From NCBI GenBank assembly GCA_003389325.1, contig QQVE01000045.1:1-45822 (forward strand): a stretch of DNA of 45,822 nucleotides. The letters are read 5' to 3'. Positions 36,692 to 44,415 of this stretch are shown here, piece after piece. Source of the stretch: Planctomycetota bacterium. GTDB lineage: Bacteria > Planctomycetota > Planctomycetia > Pirellulales > PALSA-1355. The stretch's first letter is position 1. Each line of letters begins with the position of its first letter. The notes below the pieces were generated by a model. The model saw nothing but the letters and a program-made list of their open reading frames with translations. It was not told the origin of the DNA and did no database searches. A program made the translations under genes and the position numbers.

Positions 36692-37729
36692 ATGATGGTT
36701 GCCTGTGCCCATGCCCAAACCAAGCGCTTCGGATTCGACCGAAAGCGCAACCCCCGCGTTCGCTGCCTGATGTGCGGCAAGACCTGGACGATCCGCGAGA
36801 CGAACCCTCTGGGCACCATGCGTATCCCGGTCGAAACGGCCAAGCTGGCGTTGCGTCTGCTGGTCGAGGGCATGAGCATTCGGGCCACGGAGCGCACGAC
36901 CGGCCTGCACCGCGACACCATTTGCAAATTGCTGGTCCACTTTGGCGATGCCTGCCAGCGGTTCTTAGACGAGCGCATGCGGGGCCTCACTCTGTCGCAC
37001 CTGCAATTCGACGAGCAATGGACCTACGTCTACAAGAAACAATCTCGCCTCACGACCACGGAGCGGGCCGAGACGAGCGAGCAAGGCGATATCTACTTGT
37101 GGACCTGCGTCGATCAGAAAACGAAGCTCATGCCAGCGTTCCTGGTCGGCAAGCGCAGTGCGGACAACGCCCGCCGATTCATGATGGACGTAGCCGGTCG
37201 GCTGACGTTCCCGAAGCCCCACGTGTCGGACGATCAGAGCTATCTGCGGCCTGGCTACAAGCCGGTCACCCAGATCAGCACGGACGGATTCAACGCCTAC
37301 CCGGAAGCCGTAGACCTCGCGTTTGGTCCCTACGTGAAGTACGGCGTGATAATCAAAGAGTACCGCAATGCCCGGATGATCTACACGCCGTCCGAAATGG
37401 TCGGCACGAAGCGGACGGGCATGCGTGGTATAGAGGGCCGGAACCAACGGACGATATGCACCAGCCACGTCGAACGTTTGAACGGCACGCAACGGCTGTT
37501 CCTGAAGCGCCTGAACCGGCTGACGTACTGCTTCAGCAAGAAACTACGCAACCTGGAAGCGGCGTTTGCCGGGTTCGCGGCCTACTACAACTTCTGCTGG
37601 CAGACCCGCAAGCCTGGGAAATCCGGGGCCAAGCGGGGCACCGCCGCGATGATGGCAGGGCTGGCCGGGCACGTCTGGAGCTTCGACGAGCTTTTCGAGA
37701 CGGTCCTAAATCCAGCAACACACAAATAG
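36692..37729 (+). CDS. IS1-family-like DDE transposase (single ORF)
   Basis: A 345-residue protein combining IS1 InsA-like and InsB-like parts in one frame. The N-terminus has a zinc-ribbon half (RCLMCGKTW, Cys25 and Cys28) and an HTH (EGMSIRATERTTGLHRDTI), matching the InsA pattern. The catalytic part has DEQWTYV (Asp107), STDGFNAY (Asp198) and SHVERLNGTQRLFLKRLNR (Glu261), then FSKKLRNLEAAFAGFAAYYN, as in IS1 InsB. Thus no programmed frameshift is needed. GGGAG precedes the ATG by 7 bases. The stop codon falls within the right inverted repeat. All catalytic residues are present, so the element may be active. Confidence 0.9.
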   Translation: MMVACAHAQTKRFGFDRKRNPRVRCLMCGKTWTIRETNPLGTMRIPVETAKLALRLLVEGMSIRATERTTGLHRDTICKLLVHFGDACQRFLDERMRGLTLSHLQFDEQWTYVYKKQSRLTTTERAETSEQGDIYLWTCVDQKTKLMPAFLVGKRSADNARRFMMDVAGRLTFPKPHVSDDQSYLRPGYKPVTQISTDGFNAYPEAVDLAFGPYVKYGVIIKEYRNARMIYTPSEMVGTKRTGMRGIEGRNQRTICTSHVERLNGTQRLFLKRLNRLTYCFSKKLRNLEAAFAGFAAYYNFCWQTRKPGKSGAKRGTAAMMAGLAGHVWSFDELFETVLNPATHK

Positions 37730-37738
37730 GACACTACC
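37712..37738 (-). repeat. Right terminal inverted repeat of the transposon
   Basis: Read on the minus strand it begins GGTAGTGTCCTA and ends GTGTTGCTGG, matching the left end at 21 of 27 positions. Confidence 0.85.
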
Positions 37739-37746
37739 TAAGCCTA
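37739..37746. repeat. Target site duplication, right copy
   Basis: TAAGCCTA, identical to 34661-34668 and directly abutting the right inverted repeat. Confidence 0.88.
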
Positions 37747-37896
37747 GACAAATTAAGGGAATAGCATAGGCAGCAGCCTCCCTTCCAGCGGCACCCCGCC
37801 GGGGGTGATAATGGCGGCGCCGCACACCACCTTCGTCCGCCGTGGGATGCGCGTTGGTGTTCGTCGCGCGGGCGGTTCCAGCCAGGGAGGCTAGCC

Positions 37897-38361
37897 ATGT
37901 CGAGCTCACCGGTTCATTACTTCGCACCGATCGGCCGGCTGCTGCTGGCGCTGATCTTCGTGGCCAGCGCCGCGGGAAAGTTCAACGACTGGCAAGGCAC
38001 GGTGAACATGATCGCCGAGAAGGGGATGCCGGCGCCCGACGCCCTGCTGTCGATCGCCGTGGCGCTGGAGATCATCGGCGGCGTGTCGGTGATCGTCGGC
38101 CTCTATGCCCGGCTGGGCGCACTGGTGCTGCTGGCCTTCCTGGTGCCGGTGTCGGTGATCATGCACAACTTCTGGGCCCTCGAGGGGGCCGAGCGGATGC
38201 CCGAGATGATCTCGTTCATGAAGAACGTCTCGATTTCCGGCGGCATCGTGCTGGTGCTGGCCTTTGGCGCCGGGCCGTGCAGCATCGACCGGCTGCTCGA
38301 GCGCAAACCCAAGAGCAAGCCGGAAGCCGCGCCCCAGCCGCCGCCGGTCGCTCCGTCGTGA
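37897..38361 (+). CDS. DoxX-family membrane protein
   Basis: A 154-residue integral membrane protein with four helices (IGRLLLALIFVASAAGK, LLSIAVALEIIGGVSVIVG, GALVLLAFLVPVSVI, SGGIVLVLAFGAG) and the DoxX pattern FxxxGxxKxxDW near the first helix (SAAGKFNDWQG). DoxX proteins are small membrane subunits of thiosulfate:quinone oxidoreductases or related redox complexes; many are uncharacterised. The tail is Pro/Lys-rich. A GGGAGG site precedes the ATG. Its TGA overlaps the next ATG by one base, so the two membrane proteins are co-translated. Confidence 0.87.
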   Translation: MSSSPVHYFAPIGRLLLALIFVASAAGKFNDWQGTVNMIAEKGMPAPDALLSIAVALEIIGGVSVIVGLYARLGALVLLAFLVPVSVIMHNFWALEGAERMPEMISFMKNVSISGGIVLVLAFGAGPCSIDRLLERKPKSKPEAAPQPPPVAPS

Positions 38362-38972
38362 TGTCCGGGGGAAACTCGTCACGCCGCGACATGCTGGGAG
38401 CCGCCTTCGCCGTCGAAGGCGGACTCGTGGGGCTGGCGCTGGTGCTGGGTTGGCTCGTCGGCGAGCCGCCGCTGGCGCAGATACGGCTGACCGCCGCCGG
38501 CTGCTTGTGGGGCCTGGCGGCCGTCGTGCCGCTGTTGGTCATGCTGGTGCTGGTCGACCGCTACCCGCTCGGCCCGCTCAAATCCTTCGGCGAGATGGTG
38601 CACCGGTACCTGGTGCCGCTGTTTCGAGGCTGCACGCTGCGCGATCTGCTGGCCATCTCGGGGCTGGCCGGGTTGGGCGAGGAGATGCTGTTTCGCGGCG
38701 TCGTGCAGGGCGGGCTGACCACCTGGTGGCACCATCCCTGGCCGGCCATCGTCGCGGCCGGCGTGTTGTTCGGGCTGGCCCACATGATCACCCCCACCTA
38801 CGCCGTGCTCGCCGGGGCGATCGGTATCTACCTGGGCTGGCTCTATGTGGCCACCGGCAATCTGCTGGCGCCGATCGTCGCCCACGCCGCGTATGACTTC
38901 GCGGCGCTGGTGTACCTGGTGCGTCTCACGCCGGTAGATTCCGACGCGCCGGCGGGCGAATGGTCGATCTAG
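38361..38972 (+). CDS. CPBP-family intramembrane metalloprotease
   Basis: A 203-residue membrane protein with the CAAX-protease/bacteriocin-processing (Abi) motifs EEMLFRG (Glu107, Glu108, Arg112), FGLAH (His141) and HAAYD (His175, Asp179), embedded in hydrophobic helices. Members cleave prenylated or membrane peptides; the substrate here is unknown. The ATG overlaps the DoxX stop by one base (TGATG). A 9-bp hairpin lies after the stop. Confidence 0.88.
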   Translation: MSGGNSSRRDMLGAAFAVEGGLVGLALVLGWLVGEPPLAQIRLTAAGCLWGLAAVVPLLVMLVLVDRYPLGPLKSFGEMVHRYLVPLFRGCTLRDLLAISGLAGLGEEMLFRGVVQGGLTTWWHHPWPAIVAAGVLFGLAHMITPTYAVLAGAIGIYLGWLYVATGNLLAPIVAHAAYDFAALVYLVRLTPVDSDAPAGEWSI

Positions 38973-38989
38973 TGGTCCGCGCGCACGCG

Positions 38990-39012
38990 CACGGGTGGAC
39001 AAGCCACCCGTG
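38990..39012. repeat. Hairpin between convergent genes
   Basis: Arms CACGGGTGG and CCACCCGTG around ACAAG, midway between two convergent stop codons. There is no T run; it may act as a transcription end or be a REP-like repeat. Confidence 0.55.
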
Positions 39013-39046
39013 GCACGTTCGACGGTCGACTAAGCGGCCTGCCGTG

Positions 39047-39757
39047 TTACGCGGCCAGCGAGCTTTGCGAGCGGCTGATCTGTCGCCAGACGGCCCAACC
39101 GCCGATCGACAGCGGCAGCAAAAACTGTAGCACTTGCGAGGCGCTGGGGTGCAACGAGAACCCGAAGCCGAAAGAGAACTGGCCCTGGGTCAACTCGGTG
39201 GGCAGTGCGAACTGCGCCATCGCCGCACCGCCGATCACGGCCAATAGCACGCAAGCGGTCAGCATCCACTTCCAGCTCACGCCGGCGTTGGACGCGATAC
39301 GGCAGAACAGCGCCGCGGCCAACGAAACCGGCAACGTCATCAAGGCCACCATCACGTACGGCCCCACCGCGGCGGCCCACTGATAGACGGCACCGCTGGT
39401 GACGACCTTGCCGGTTTCCAGCCCAAAGGCCTTGACCAGCATCACCAGGGCGAAGATCGACGCCGCCCAGCAAAGCGGCAACGCCACCACCGGCAACACG
39501 ACGAACATCAACACCGGGTGGCGGCCCGAGAATCGCTTGCGGCGATACTCTGTGGCGGCCGCTTCGGCCACCTCCGCAGGCGCGCCCAGCCGATGGAACA
39601 CGCCGTGAAGATCTTTAGCATCCGTGCTCATACGATCCTCCATGAAATCGTTTACATGATCCGACAACTCCGAAACGAACCGCTCCACGTAGAGCGGCGG
39701 TAATCTGCGGCGAACCAAATCGGTCCGCAATTCACGAAGCCAGCGCTGCGCGTCCAC
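39047..39757 (-). CDS. Membrane protein paired with the PadR regulator
   Basis: A 236-residue protein. A soluble N-terminus of about 75 residues (WLRELRTDLVRRRLPPLYVE, DHVNDFMEDR) resembles the prefix domain found in PadR-partner membrane proteins. Five or so membrane helices follow, such as LMFVVLPVVALPLCWAASIF and KWMLTACVLLAVIGGAAMA. Its start overlaps the PadR gene by 26 bases, so they are co-transcribed and probably co-regulated. Function is unknown; such pairs often control envelope or transport responses. Confidence 0.82.
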   Translation of the reverse strand: MDAQRWLRELRTDLVRRRLPPLYVERFVSELSDHVNDFMEDRMSTDAKDLHGVFHRLGAPAEVAEAAATEYRRKRFSGRHPVLMFVVLPVVALPLCWAASIFALVMLVKAFGLETGKVVTSGAVYQWAAAVGPYVMVALMTLPVSLAAALFCRIASNAGVSWKWMLTACVLLAVIGGAAMAQFALPTELTQGQFSFGFGFSLHPSASQVLQFLLPLSIGGWAVWRQISRSQSSLAA

Positions 39758-40094
39758 GTTCGCCTCCCTGCAGAGCGTGGTGGATGGCCTGAGTCACGCG
39801 CTGCCAGGCGCTTTTCGACTCGGCCCATTGGGTCTTTCCTTTGGCCGTGAGACCGTACACGACGCGCACTCTCCCGCCGACGGCCTGCCGCTGGGCCGCC
39901 AGCACGCCCTGCCCTTCCAGGCGGTGCAGAATCGGATAGATGCAGCCTTCGCCGAATTCCAGCTCGCCGCCCGTGGCGGCCCTGATGGCCTGCACGAGCT
40001 CGTAGCCGTACATCGACCGCCGCGCGAGCAACTCGAGCAGCAACAGCTCGGGAACGCCGTTTAAGAACGGCGGATTCGTCTTACGCCCTGCCAT
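39732..40094 (-). CDS. PadR-family transcriptional regulator
   Basis: A 120-residue winged-helix protein. The order LLLLELLARRSMYGYELVQ, FGEGCIYPILHRLEGQGVL and VYGLTAKGK is the PadR core: recognition helix, wing and start of the dimerisation helix. PadR proteins repress nearby genes in response to small molecules. A GGAGGCC site precedes the ATG. The overlapping membrane gene downstream is the likely partner. Confidence 0.93.
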   Translation of the reverse strand: MAGRKTNPPFLNGVPELLLLELLARRSMYGYELVQAIRAATGGELEFGEGCIYPILHRLEGQGVLAAQRQAVGGRVRVVYGLTAKGKTQWAESKSAWQRVTQAIHHALQGGERGRAALAS

Positions 40095-40183
40095 GGTTTG
40101 GCCTCCAGCCGTGTGGCATGCCTCAAAGTTCGAGGGCTTGTACCTGACGGTTCGAGGTATCGCAAGGGCAGTTGGAGGAAGAA

Positions 40184-40216
40184 GTGGGCAGTGGTCAGTG
40201 GTCAGTGGTCCGTGAC
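40184..40216. repeat. CAGTGGT heptamer repeats, copy 1
   Basis: Three tandem CAGTGGT-type heptamers after GTGGG. The same array occurs at 42221-42255 and inverted at 42345-42374. Confidence 0.7.
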
Positions 40217-40238
40217 GGCGGGAAAGTGGTGCGTGCTG

Positions 40239-40709
40239 TCAGGCCGGTGCGGTTTCGCTCGGTGGGCTCGTCACTGCCGGGATGCGGAACTGGCGCTTGA
40301 TGGTCACGCGCAGGATCAGGTAGCAGAGCAGGCCCACGGGGCCCATCATCAAGGTCAACACGAGGCAGGGCAGCACGAGCCAGTGGGTCAGGCCGATGCG
40401 CTGGCTGTCGCGCACTTCCCAACTGCCGACGAACAGGTCGAAGATCAGGTAGTGGATCCAGCCGGCCAGCAGCACGCCGTCGACGCTGAACGCCGACTTC
40501 ACCCCGGCCAGCGAGCCGAACGCTCCAAAGCCCTCGGGTACCTCGCGAAGGTACATCGCGAAAAGCACCACGTAGGTCACCGCCAGAATGGCCGGCAGCA
40601 GCACGACGGTGATGGTCTGCGTCCACCGCCAGCGCGGCACGACGACCAACAGCACCCAGCCGAGCATCGCGATCGGCCCCACCACGTCGAAGAGACGCGC
40701 AAGATCCAT
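40239..40709 (-). CDS. ABA4-like (DUF4281) membrane protein
   Basis: A 156-residue membrane protein with four helices and the ABA4-like core GWIHYLIFDLFVGSWEVRDS followed by THWLVLPCLVLTLMMGPVG. In plants ABA4 is required for neoxanthin synthesis; in bacteria the role is unknown but a carotenoid or lipid link is possible. A GTG at 40733 is in frame, but ATG 40709 begins the hydrophobic protein and has a GGGGA-rich site. Confidence 0.83.
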   Translation of the reverse strand: MDLARLFDVVGPIAMLGWVLLVVVPRWRWTQTITVVLLPAILAVTYVVLFAMYLREVPEGFGAFGSLAGVKSAFSVDGVLLAGWIHYLIFDLFVGSWEVRDSQRIGLTHWLVLPCLVLTLMMGPVGLLCYLILRVTIKRQFRIPAVTSPPSETAPA

Positions 40710-40784
40710 GGTCCCCACTCCCCAGGTACGCACTCAGTTTCGTGGACGACGTCGACCGCCAGTCTGGCCTTCCTGCCGTGCAGG

Positions 40785-42218
40785 TCAATAGTTGCGGAAC
40801 GGGCCGCGCGGCTCGGCGGCATCCATCTCGGCTCGCCAGCGGGCGAAGTGCTGCTTCAGTTCCGAAAGCTTCTCGGGCCGGCTTTCCGACAGGTCGGTCT
40901 TTTCGCCGATATCGCGCGACAGGTCAAACAGCCCGCCGCCGCGGCTGGAGTCGACCCACTTCCAGTTGCCCACCCGGGCTGCCTTGTCGCGGCGGCGCTG
41001 CCAGTACATCTCCGAGCGCGGCGAGGCCGCACGGCCGGCCAGCGTGGGCAGCATGTCGTCGCCGTCGAGCTTTACCCCCTCGGGCACTTCGGCCCCGCAC
41101 AGGTTCACCAGCGTGGGCAGCACTTCGAGCGACGTGAGCAGCTCGCGGCAGGTGCTGCCGGCGGGGATCTGCCCGGGAAAGCGCACGATGCACGGCACGC
41201 GGATGCCGCCTTCGAACATCTGCCCCTTGCCGCCGCGCAGCGGTTCGTTGTCGGCCCCGCCGCTGCCGCCGTTGTCGGAGAAGAAGATCACGATCGTGTT
41301 CTCGGCCAGCTCGTGCTCGTCGAGCAGGTCGAGCACCTCGCCGATGGCCGCATCCATCTGCGTGACCGCGGCACAGTACTCCAGCCGCTTCGAGGCCTTG
41401 TTGTGCACCTGGGCGTTCTTGGCGTAGCGGAAGTCGCGGCGGACGTACGCGGCCTCGGCCTGCAGCTCGGGATACTTGTCGCGGTACTCGGCCGTCGATT
41501 GGGCGGCCGAGCGAATCTTGGGATCGAGGTTCGAGGCGCCGTGCGGGGCGTTGAAGGGCAGGTACAGGAAGAACGGCTCGTCGTGGTGCTCGTTCACAAA
41601 CCGCAAGGCCTCGCGGCAGAACAGGTCGGTGGCGTAGGTGCCCCGGTCCTCGGTGGTCGGGCGGTTGTCGCGAACCATGCTCGGCACGCCGTACCGTTCG
41701 TGCGTGAAGTAGTCGATGCCCGTGTTCACGAAGCCGTAAAAGTCGTCGAACCCGCGCTGCGTGGGCAGGAACCGCTCGAGCGAGCCTAAGTCCCACTTGC
41801 CAAAGATGCCGCAGGCGTAGCCGGCCTGCGCGAGCAGCTCGCCCAGCAGCACCTCGCGGGTGTCCATCCCGCCGATCCGCTCGAAGGTGACGGCGTACTC
41901 CTCGGGCTGGTAGCGATGCCCGTAGTCGGGGGCCTCGTTGCGGATCATGTCATAGATGCCGTTGCGCTGCGGATAGCGTCCGGTCAGCAGGCTGCCGCGG
42001 CTGGGCGTACAGGCCGGCCACGTGACGTAGAAGTCGGTCAGCCGCACCCCTTCGCGTGCCAGGCGATCGAGGGCGGGCGTCAGCACCTCGTCGCTGCCAT
42101 AGCAGCCCAGATCGGCATACCCCTGATCGTCGCTCACGATCAGCACCACGTTGGGCGGCGCCGCCGCGGCGGCCAGCGGAAGCATCACGAGCAGCAGCGC
42201 GACGAGCAGGAGTGGCAT
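40785..42218 (-). CDS. Secreted Cys-type sulfatase
   Basis: A 477-residue arylsulfatase-family enzyme. Residues 1-20 form a signal peptide (LLLVALLLVMLPLAAAAA). NVVLIVSDDQGYADLGCYG supplies the metal-binding aspartates, and the signature C-x-P-S-R at Cys70 (ACTPSRGSLLTGR) carries the cysteine converted to formylglycine. FSDNGGSGG and GGIRVPCIVRFPG are further family blocks. It probably hydrolyses sulfate esters of algal or other sulfated polysaccharides in the periplasm. The ATG is directly preceded by the CAGTGGT repeat array instead of a clear ribosome site, which is odd. A maturase (anSME or FGE) would be needed from elsewhere. Confidence 0.93.
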   Translation of the reverse strand: MPLLLVALLLVMLPLAAAAAPPNVVLIVSDDQGYADLGCYGSDEVLTPALDRLAREGVRLTDFYVTWPACTPSRGSLLTGRYPQRNGIYDMIRNEAPDYGHRYQPEEYAVTFERIGGMDTREVLLGELLAQAGYACGIFGKWDLGSLERFLPTQRGFDDFYGFVNTGIDYFTHERYGVPSMVRDNRPTTEDRGTYATDLFCREALRFVNEHHDEPFFLYLPFNAPHGASNLDPKIRSAAQSTAEYRDKYPELQAEAAYVRRDFRYAKNAQVHNKASKRLEYCAAVTQMDAAIGEVLDLLDEHELAENTIVIFFSDNGGSGGADNEPLRGGKGQMFEGGIRVPCIVRFPGQIPAGSTCRELLTSLEVLPTLVNLCGAEVPEGVKLDGDDMLPTLAGRAASPRSEMYWQRRRDKAARVGNWKWVDSSRGGGLFDLSRDIGEKTDLSESRPEKLSELKQHFARWRAEMDAAEPRGPFRNY

Positions 42219-42220
42219 GA

Positions 42221-42255
42221 GCAGTGGTCAGTGGTCAGTGGCTAGTGGGCAGTGA
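42221..42255. repeat. CAGTGGT heptamer repeats, copy 2
   Basis: CAGTGGT heptamers with variants (CTAGTGG, GGCAGTG), same orientation as 40184-40216 and abutting the sulfatase start codon. Confidence 0.7.
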
Positions 42256-42344
42256 CGAGGGCTGGGGACCAGCATAACACCGTGTGCAGCAGCATGCGCA
42301 CCAGCCGCGAGCGATGCCCCGCGGGTCAGCGTCGCTCTTGCCTT

Positions 42345-42374
42345 CACTGCCCCCTGACCACTAGCCACTGCCCC
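42345..42374. repeat. CAGTGGT heptamer repeats, inverted copy
   Basis: ACTGACCACTAGCCACTG-type sequence, reverse complement of the copy at 42221-42255, about 90 bases away. Confidence 0.65.
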
Positions 42375-42668
42375 ACTTCTGCCCGGCTTTTTCCACGCGG
42401 CGTCTTCCTGCCATTTTGGGCCGCTGGGCGGAAAACGTTTTTCGCACCTGTGGGCGCTGGCGGCGAAAAGGGGCGAGAAGGCGACGGGCCAACGGGTTAG
42501 GTCGCACCGGCCGCGGGACGCAAAACGGAACAACTCGCGCCGCGCCCAGAAGGCCCGCAGGCTACTAAAATCGCGATCCCCCGCGTGGGGCACAAGAGAC
42601 GTTTTTGGCCGGGTGGTTTTTTGAGGGATTCGGGGATTAGGGGGAGTCGCGAGGCTTCATCGACCTGA

Positions 42669-42698
42669 TTGCGAGGGCATCCGGTTGCCGCATATATT
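42669..42698 (+). promoter_or_regulatory. Promoter candidate for the ion channel gene
   Basis: TTGCGA (42669-42674, 4 of 6) and TATATT (42693-42698, 5 of 6) with an 18-bp spacer, about 60 bases before the ATG. Confidence 0.5.
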
Positions 42699-42761
42699 GC
42701 GAAGCCATCCCCCCTGCCGTGAGGGGCAACGATCGCATCCTATTCACACGCCGCAAACAAC

Positions 42762-43466
42762 ATGAACCTCAAGCGAATTGTCGAAGACACCGACACGCGC
42801 GGCGGTCGCGCATTTGCTCTGTTTATCCAGGCGATGATCCTCGTATCGCTCGTCACGTTTTCACTGGAAACGTTGCCCGATCTCGAACCGGAAACGCGCT
42901 ACACGTTGTATGTCCTCGAAGTCATCACGGTGTCAGTGTTCACCATCGAATACGCGCTTCGAGTGCTGGTGGCCGACGACCGCCTGCGGTTCGTCACCAG
43001 CTTCTACGGTCTGATCGATCTGGTTGCGATTCTGCCCTTCTACGTCACGACCGGCCTTGATCTGCGCACGGCGCGCGTGCTGCGACTGTTTCGCGTGTTC
43101 CGCATCTTCAAGTTCGCCCGCTATACGGCCGCCCTCGATCGCATCAAGAACGCGTTTGTCACAATCCGCGAAGAACTGGTCATCTACATCATCGCCACGC
43201 TGCTGATGGTGTTCCTGTCGTCGGTTGGTATCTACTACTTCGAGTCCGATACGCAGCCGGAGCTGTTCGGATCGGTGTTTCACTGCTTCTGGTGGGCGAT
43301 CGTAACGCTGACGACCGTCGGCTATGGTGACGTGTACCCTCTTACCATTGGCGGCCGCGTGTTCACGTCTGTCGTGATGCTGCTGGGCATCGGCATCATC
43401 GCCGTGCCGACGGGATTGTTCGCGACGGCGCTGTCGAATACTCGCAAGACAGACTCGGCTGCTTGA
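42762..43466 (+). CDS. Voltage-gated potassium channel
   Basis: A 234-residue six-helix channel. S1 spans about 17-38 and S3 contains FYGLIDLVAILPFYV. S4 is a textbook voltage sensor with positive residues every third position (R102, R105, R108, R111, R114, K117, R120). S5 is YIIATLLMVFLSSVGIYYF, the pore helix follows, and the selectivity filter is TVGYGD at 185-190. It conducts potassium across the inner membrane in response to voltage. It ends 23 bases before the nuclease gene on the same strand. Confidence 0.94.
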   Translation: MNLKRIVEDTDTRGGRAFALFIQAMILVSLVTFSLETLPDLEPETRYTLYVLEVITVSVFTIEYALRVLVADDRLRFVTSFYGLIDLVAILPFYVTTGLDLRTARVLRLFRVFRIFKFARYTAALDRIKNAFVTIREELVIYIIATLLMVFLSSVGIYYFESDTQPELFGSVFHCFWWAIVTLTTVGYGDVYPLTIGGRVFTSVVMLLGIGIIAVPTGLFATALSNTRKTDSAA

Positions 43467-43489
43467 GACTCAACGGGAGGCGTTGGAGC

Positions 43490-44404
43490 ATGTCCGGATT
43501 CTCGCCCGCGCCAGGAAAAGTGACGGCGGCGGACATCGAGCAGGCGCAATATCGGGTCGCCGCGCTGAAACCGCGCGCCGTGCAGTTGCGCAATAGCGTT
43601 CGACGTGCCAGCCGGCAAGTGCGTCTTCTTTCCCTTCAACTATCGCTATTGAAGAAGGTGTTGGGATGGCGTCACGCCTTCGACGCGAACCTCGGCAGGG
43701 TTGGCTTGTGTTGCATCGCCATGACCGCGGGCGCAGGCATCTTCGTGATCGGCGCTCACAGCATAGCGCCGGGCCCCCGAGGCCACTTGATGGCCATCGC
43801 GGCCGGGCTGATCGTGACCGGCGCGGTCTTGCTTCCGATCGTGTTCTATCCGTCGGACACACGTTTGCGCAGCCTGGAAGCTGCCGGCGCAGCCAGGCTT
43901 CCTGAGATAGTCAGCACGCGCGAATCGCTACGACTGGAACTCGCCCAGCAGGAGCAACGGCTCGCTCACGCACAGGCTGAACTCGACCAACTCGAGGCGG
44001 TCGCCAAGGGTGCCCGGCACAAACTCCACTCTGCTCCATGGCCGTCGATGCAGGGAACGGAGTTCGAGCTTTTTCTCGCCGACGTCTTTCGCGGGTGCGG
44101 CTATGACGTCACGCTCACTGGCAAGTCGGGAGACCAGGGCGTCGATTTGATCGTAAGCCGCGGTGGGATTCAAGTCGCGGTTCAGGCAAAGGGATACCCA
44201 GCGAGTTCGGTCGGCAACAGCGCTGTTCAAGAAGCGCACGCCGGAATGGCTCACTATCGCTGCCACGCGGCAGCCGTTGTCACGAACTCACGATTCACGT
44301 CGAGCGCCCGGGAACTGGCCACTAGCGTACGATGCATCCTCATCGACGGTAGCCAGATTCCAGATGTTATCGACGGCCGCGTTTCGCTGATCCCGACGCA
44401 GTGA
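43490..44404 (+). CDS. Membrane-anchored Mrr-type restriction endonuclease
   Basis: A 304-residue protein. An amphipathic N-terminal helix (about 15-60) is followed by two membrane helices (72-90 and 101-120) and a coiled coil (about 141-180). The C-terminal Mrr_cat nuclease domain has GTEFELFLADVF (Glu191), GDQGVDLIV (Asp219) and VQAK (Gln232-Lys234), the D-QxK form of the PD-(D/E)xK fold, and ends VVTNSRFTSSARELA. Mrr-type enzymes cut modified or foreign DNA. The membrane anchor places the nuclease at the inner face of the membrane. The start ATG 43490 has GGGAGG ten bases upstream; a TTG at 43463 is less likely. It follows the potassium channel at 23 bases and converges with the lyase gene (12 bases). 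Confidence 0.86.
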   Translation: MSGFSPAPGKVTAADIEQAQYRVAALKPRAVQLRNSVRRASRQVRLLSLQLSLLKKVLGWRHAFDANLGRVGLCCIAMTAGAGIFVIGAHSIAPGPRGHLMAIAAGLIVTGAVLLPIVFYPSDTRLRSLEAAGAARLPEIVSTRESLRLELAQQEQRLAHAQAELDQLEAVAKGARHKLHSAPWPSMQGTEFELFLADVFRGCGYDVTLTGKSGDQGVDLIVSRGGIQVAVQAKGYPASSVGNSAVQEAHAGMAHYRCHAAAVVTNSRFTSSARELATSVRCILIDGSQIPDVIDGRVSLIPTQ

Positions 44405-44415
44405 CCCTGTATTGG

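Larger units (their letters stand above)
34669..37738. mobile_element. 3,070-bp IS1-type transposon with passenger genes
   Basis: Bounded by inverted repeats starting GGAAGTGTCCTA (left) and GGTAGTGTCCTA (right, reversed), 21 of 27 bases matching, and a perfect 8-bp target duplication TAAGCCTA. Inside are an IS1-like transposase (36692-37729) whose stop lies in the right repeat, plus three genes not needed for a simple IS: an unknown 350-residue protein, an 83-residue protein and a ribbon-helix-helix regulator. IS1 itself is under 1 kb, so this element is unusually large. The passengers look less GC-rich than the flanks. IS1595-family elements also make 8-bp duplications and carry passengers, so the family call rests on the transposase motifs. 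Confidence 0.88.
42219..42761. other. Intergenic region with inverted heptamer repeats
   Basis: This 543-bp region holds the CAGTGGT array copies, an AT-poor unstructured stretch and, at its right end, a promoter candidate for the channel gene. No protein-like frame was found. Confidence 0.5.

Noticed and set aside
36079..37764. A 561-residue plus-strand frame covering the transposase
   Set aside because: It is out of frame with the conserved IS1-like protein, and its composition (Arg/Pro/His-rich) is that of a shadow frame.
38990..39012. Hairpin considered as a standard rho-independent terminator
   Set aside because: No T run on either side; kept only as a repeat with possible end-of-transcript role.
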